Below are positions 61,601-64,000 of a stretch of DNA of 64,000 nt, piece by piece (the stretch's first letter is position 1; each line of letters opens with the position of its first letter). The position numbers and the translations under genes were made by a program. The stretch is taken from contig LS997562.1 in assembly GCA_000469685.2 (NCBI GenBank), forward strand, positions 9,252,007 through 9,316,006, given 5' to 3'. This DNA is from Haemonchus contortus (lineage: Eukaryota; Nematoda; Chromadorea; Rhabditida; Trichostrongylidae). The notes under the pieces were generated by a model, which saw nothing but the letters and a program-made list of their open reading frames with translations, had not been told where the DNA came from and did not search any database.

Positions 61601-63419
61601 CAGCCACACAATCTGATACAATTCCAGACGAATGAACAAACATTGCTGTTTATAAAAAAGAAAAATCACCCCACCTCCTTATTCAGAACAGGATTGAGAA
61701 TAGGATCATAACTTTCGACATCCTGCACCAACAACGAATTACCAAATCGAAGAGCGGATTCGAGATTCTTCCTGAAAATTTCAATCGTACAATCAGCTGA
61801 AAGCGAGGGAAATGGAACTTCGAGAAAACTTTGTTCAAAAGCGAAATATTCAGTCGGTGATCCTCTAAATTCTTCCTGACCTGAATGAATCATCCAAGAA
61901 GCTTGTTTTCTGGATATTTCTTCCAGCAAACTGCTTCATTATGTATTCGGAAGCCTGACCAGATGGATCGATAATGAGCGGGTAGCGATTGAAGCGATGC
62001 AACATAATCGCATTCTCCGTACACAAATCATCCACCTGAAAACACCACGAACGATTTCTTCGAAACAAATGGGACAGAAAAAAGAGGGTTTGGGGAAGAA
62101 ATAAAAATCAGTATGGAGCTATCAGGATTTCGTTGTTGTACCTAACCTATTGAATTGGAACCTCTGTGTCCCTTACTCAATAAAGTTTACTGGAAGAAGT
62201 GCACATGTTCCATGTTCGGTCTTTTTGAAACCTGGGCATTTTACATAATGTTTAAATATTGCTTTGCCGTACAGGTTTGTTATGGCTGAACCGCTTTTAA
62301 ACTGAAGACGACGATTCAGTCGAAACGTTGACCAATAAGGCGGTTCAGCCATAACAAACCTGTACGGCAAAGCAATATTTAAACATGAAGTGCACATGGT
62401 TAGTAGTAAAACCACGAAACCACCTCCAATTGGTAGAGGAATGCTCCATGAACCCCGCCTACACACTCCCGCTGTCAATTACTGGTACTTACAACAGGCT
62501 AGAATTAGGCAATTCCTGAACACTCACCGGTAGTGCATTCTTCTGCCACTGCAGACGATCGTCAACAGTACTGAGGTACTCGATTCGAGCAAGATCAGAA
62601 CGGAACTTCACGCCAGCACCATGCACATGATCAATCCAGCGATGGAATAAGACGTCTCGAAGCTGAAAGCAGCAAGTAAGAACAATTCAGAATATGATTA
62701 TGTGTCAGGCTCATAAAGTAACTTTTTTAGGAAACTGAGCTGTGAAGGACACATGACAATCAGATCAATGTTGAGGAAATTAGTTCGAAAGCAAAGTTGC
62801 CTGAGGCGGTTCCAAGCCGTACCCAGCCATAATATTGAATGAGCTCTCCACAATTGAATAACCCCATTAGCATCTTACCTGTTGATCGAAGTAACCCGCA
62901 TAAGCAAGGAATGCTCCAGTAAGTAATGCATCTCCAACAAGTGTGTCCATTTGTTGAGCGAATCCATCACAACCACCTGACCAACGGTCACGTTCAGACC
63001 TCAGCGACGACAACAACTCCGTTGATCGTCCGACCTAAACAGCCTATACCAGCCCAGCCTGGCCAAACTTCAGCACATTGCAGTACCAACCTTCTCCTGA
63101 ACAGTTGCCAGATCCATCTTGATACTCTCGGCTTGTCCAATCAGCTGCGCGTATTCCTCTTTGTAAGCAGCGATCGATTGCTCTAGTTGAGCTATGCGTG
63201 CCTTCACCTCATTGCCTTCCTGGGTCTTCTTCTTGGCGTCAGATTCGAGCCGTTTCAGCTCGTTACGAAGAGGCTCTACCTAAAACAGCCTCGCTCAATA
63301 GATCAGTCAAGGGGGAGTTTAAGCAAGGTAATACTTACCTTATGTAACATCCCTGAGTACAATAGCTGAGCCTTTGCCCACTTCACCATAGGACCGCAAG
63401 CTTGTGAAGCACGGTTAAC
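55659..63419 (-). CDS. dhc-1: Cytoplasmic dynein heavy chain, C-terminal quarter (partial, continues beyond right edge)
   Basis: Twenty-five exons on minus, from 63339-63419 down to 55659-55802, covering about 1,250 codons. Intermediate exons: 63091-63279, 62879-63034, 62528-62662, 61881-62035, 61675-61771, 61403-61501, 60930-61079, 60688-60861, 60548-60628, 60322-60453, 59592-59846, 59415-59523, 59193-59350, 58948-59091, 58474-58811, 58216-58417, 57992-58153, 57833-57890, 57630-57769, 57218-57415, 57020-57139, 56549-56725 and 56304-56404. They encode the second strand of the stalk coiled coil (from [14 protein letters not shown]), AAA5 ([39 protein letters not shown]), the AAA5-AAA6 linker, AAA6 ([20 protein letters not shown]) and the C-terminal domain ([27 protein letters not shown]). 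This is the minus-end-directed motor subunit; cytoplasmic class 1 rather than axonemal by its close match to DYNC1H1. Junctions are in phase except between 57020 and 56725, where one nucleotide is unaccounted for (see findings). Confidence 0.96.
56175..56186. repeat. Poly-G tract, 12 nt, in last dhc-1 intron
   Basis: Uninterrupted G run between the last two exons. Confidence 0.85.
57906..57945 (+). repeat. Non-LTR-tail-like repeat, copy 2, in dhc-1 intron
   Basis: AAGGCACACTTTTGAGTGTA then TGAAATAAATAAATAAA, one substitution from 54298-54344 over the shared part. It ends only 16 nt before the exon at 57833-57890. Confidence 0.6.
62248..62386. repeat. Perfect 47-bp inverted repeat in dhc-1 intron
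   Basis: Arms 62248-62294 and 62340-62386 are exact reverse complements, with a 45-nt loop. The flanks share a direct repeat GAAGTGCACATG (about 62197 and 62387). It lies in the intron between exons 62528-62662 and 61881-62035. Confidence 0.95.
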
Positions 63420-64000
63420 CTAGAGAACAAAGGAAAATGTGGTCGCATAACAAGCTGATTTAAGCTAAGATTGAAAGAGTTTCGTTGTAAAGTTTTTTCG
63501 AATACAAAAGTGTATTTTTGTCGGTATGAATCCTTTTTATTTTCCATTCCTCCTAACTTTTTAGTCATGGTGTCCCATCGAATCGACAAAGGAACCCCGC
63601 GGAACTTTCCGTGCCCACTCTTCCCTCTCTTAGCGCCAAGATTCTTCCCAGAACATACAACACCAACTGAATTGCTCTGACCAGACATGTAGTGCAGCGT
63701 GCCGAAGGCCAGCAAATATTAGTAACGTGATGCTCATCCAACCATGGGTAGAAAAACTAGGCCAAGAAATACGCAAGAACTCAACTAGAAAGGGGCCTAG
63801 TTCAAAATGAGAAGCAAGCCTATGTAAAGGAAATCAAATTATAGCAAAGAAAATTAGAGGGCGAACGAAAGTTTTCAAAAGGAACAAACGCAGAGGGAAA
63901 CAAATTACTATTATGTCAATTAATTAATTAATCAATAAACTTAAGTAAAGAGAATAGCAAAAAATCAAATGAATTATTATGGACAGAAAATAGTAAAAAG
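63420..64000 (-). other. dhc-1 intron (partial), to right edge
   Basis: Exon 63339-63419 is preceded by a good acceptor (ttctctag). No coding sequence matching the dynein stalk tip or first coiled-coil strand is found up to 64000, so the upstream exon lies outside the window. The sequence is AT-rich; an ATTAATTAATTAATCAATAA tract lies near 63919. Confidence 0.7.

Overview
The window is nuclear DNA of a nematode, most likely a repeat-rich clade V parasite such as a hookworm (Ancylostoma/Necator type). The signs are nematode cuticle collagens, short TTTCAG-type splice acceptors, many small exons in introns that are often kilobases long, Tc1/mariner-like and MITE debris, BEL/Pao gag remnants and long microsatellites. 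The organism name is inference. The exon models below were read by hand and checked for reading phase across junctions; none has been confirmed with RNA.

Layout. 1-2.1 kb: decayed BEL/Pao gag pieces. 4.45-8.31 kb: a divergent pair of paralogous small four-pass membrane protein genes (143 aa on minus, 163 aa on plus) with matching intron positions and phases. The plus gene has a 1.7 kb intron holding (TG)n, (TA)n, an internally deleted Tc1/mariner element and (GT)n. 10.39-19.46 kb (minus): a DXO/RAI1-family decapping nuclease (C. elegans dom-3 family) with introns up to kilobases in length, filled with satellite units and hairpins; one central exon could not be placed. 22.60-26.36 kb (minus): twelve phase-consistent exons of a SUZ12-like Polycomb PRC2 subunit, with a recognisable VEFS box, a zinc finger that has lost ligands, and an SP-repeat insertion. 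29.45-31.56 kb (minus): four more phase-consistent exons with two AT-hooks, possibly the N-terminus of the same gene. 34.70-35.71 and 43.47-44.48 kb (minus): two paralogous cuticle collagens, each with a TATA box. 45-55 kb: mostly interspersed repeats, with a possible small secreted-peptide gene at 53.2 kb. 55.66-63.42 kb (minus): 25 exons of the C-terminal quarter of cytoplasmic dynein heavy chain (dhc-1), running off the right edge.

The genes are unrelated: nuclear RNA quality control, chromatin repression, cuticle structure and microtubule transport. No operon is evident. Much of what is interesting is in the intronic and intergenic repeats: inverted-repeat elements, hairpins, a MITE family that preserves a small hydrophobic reading frame, and a 47-bp perfect palindrome in a dhc-1 intron.
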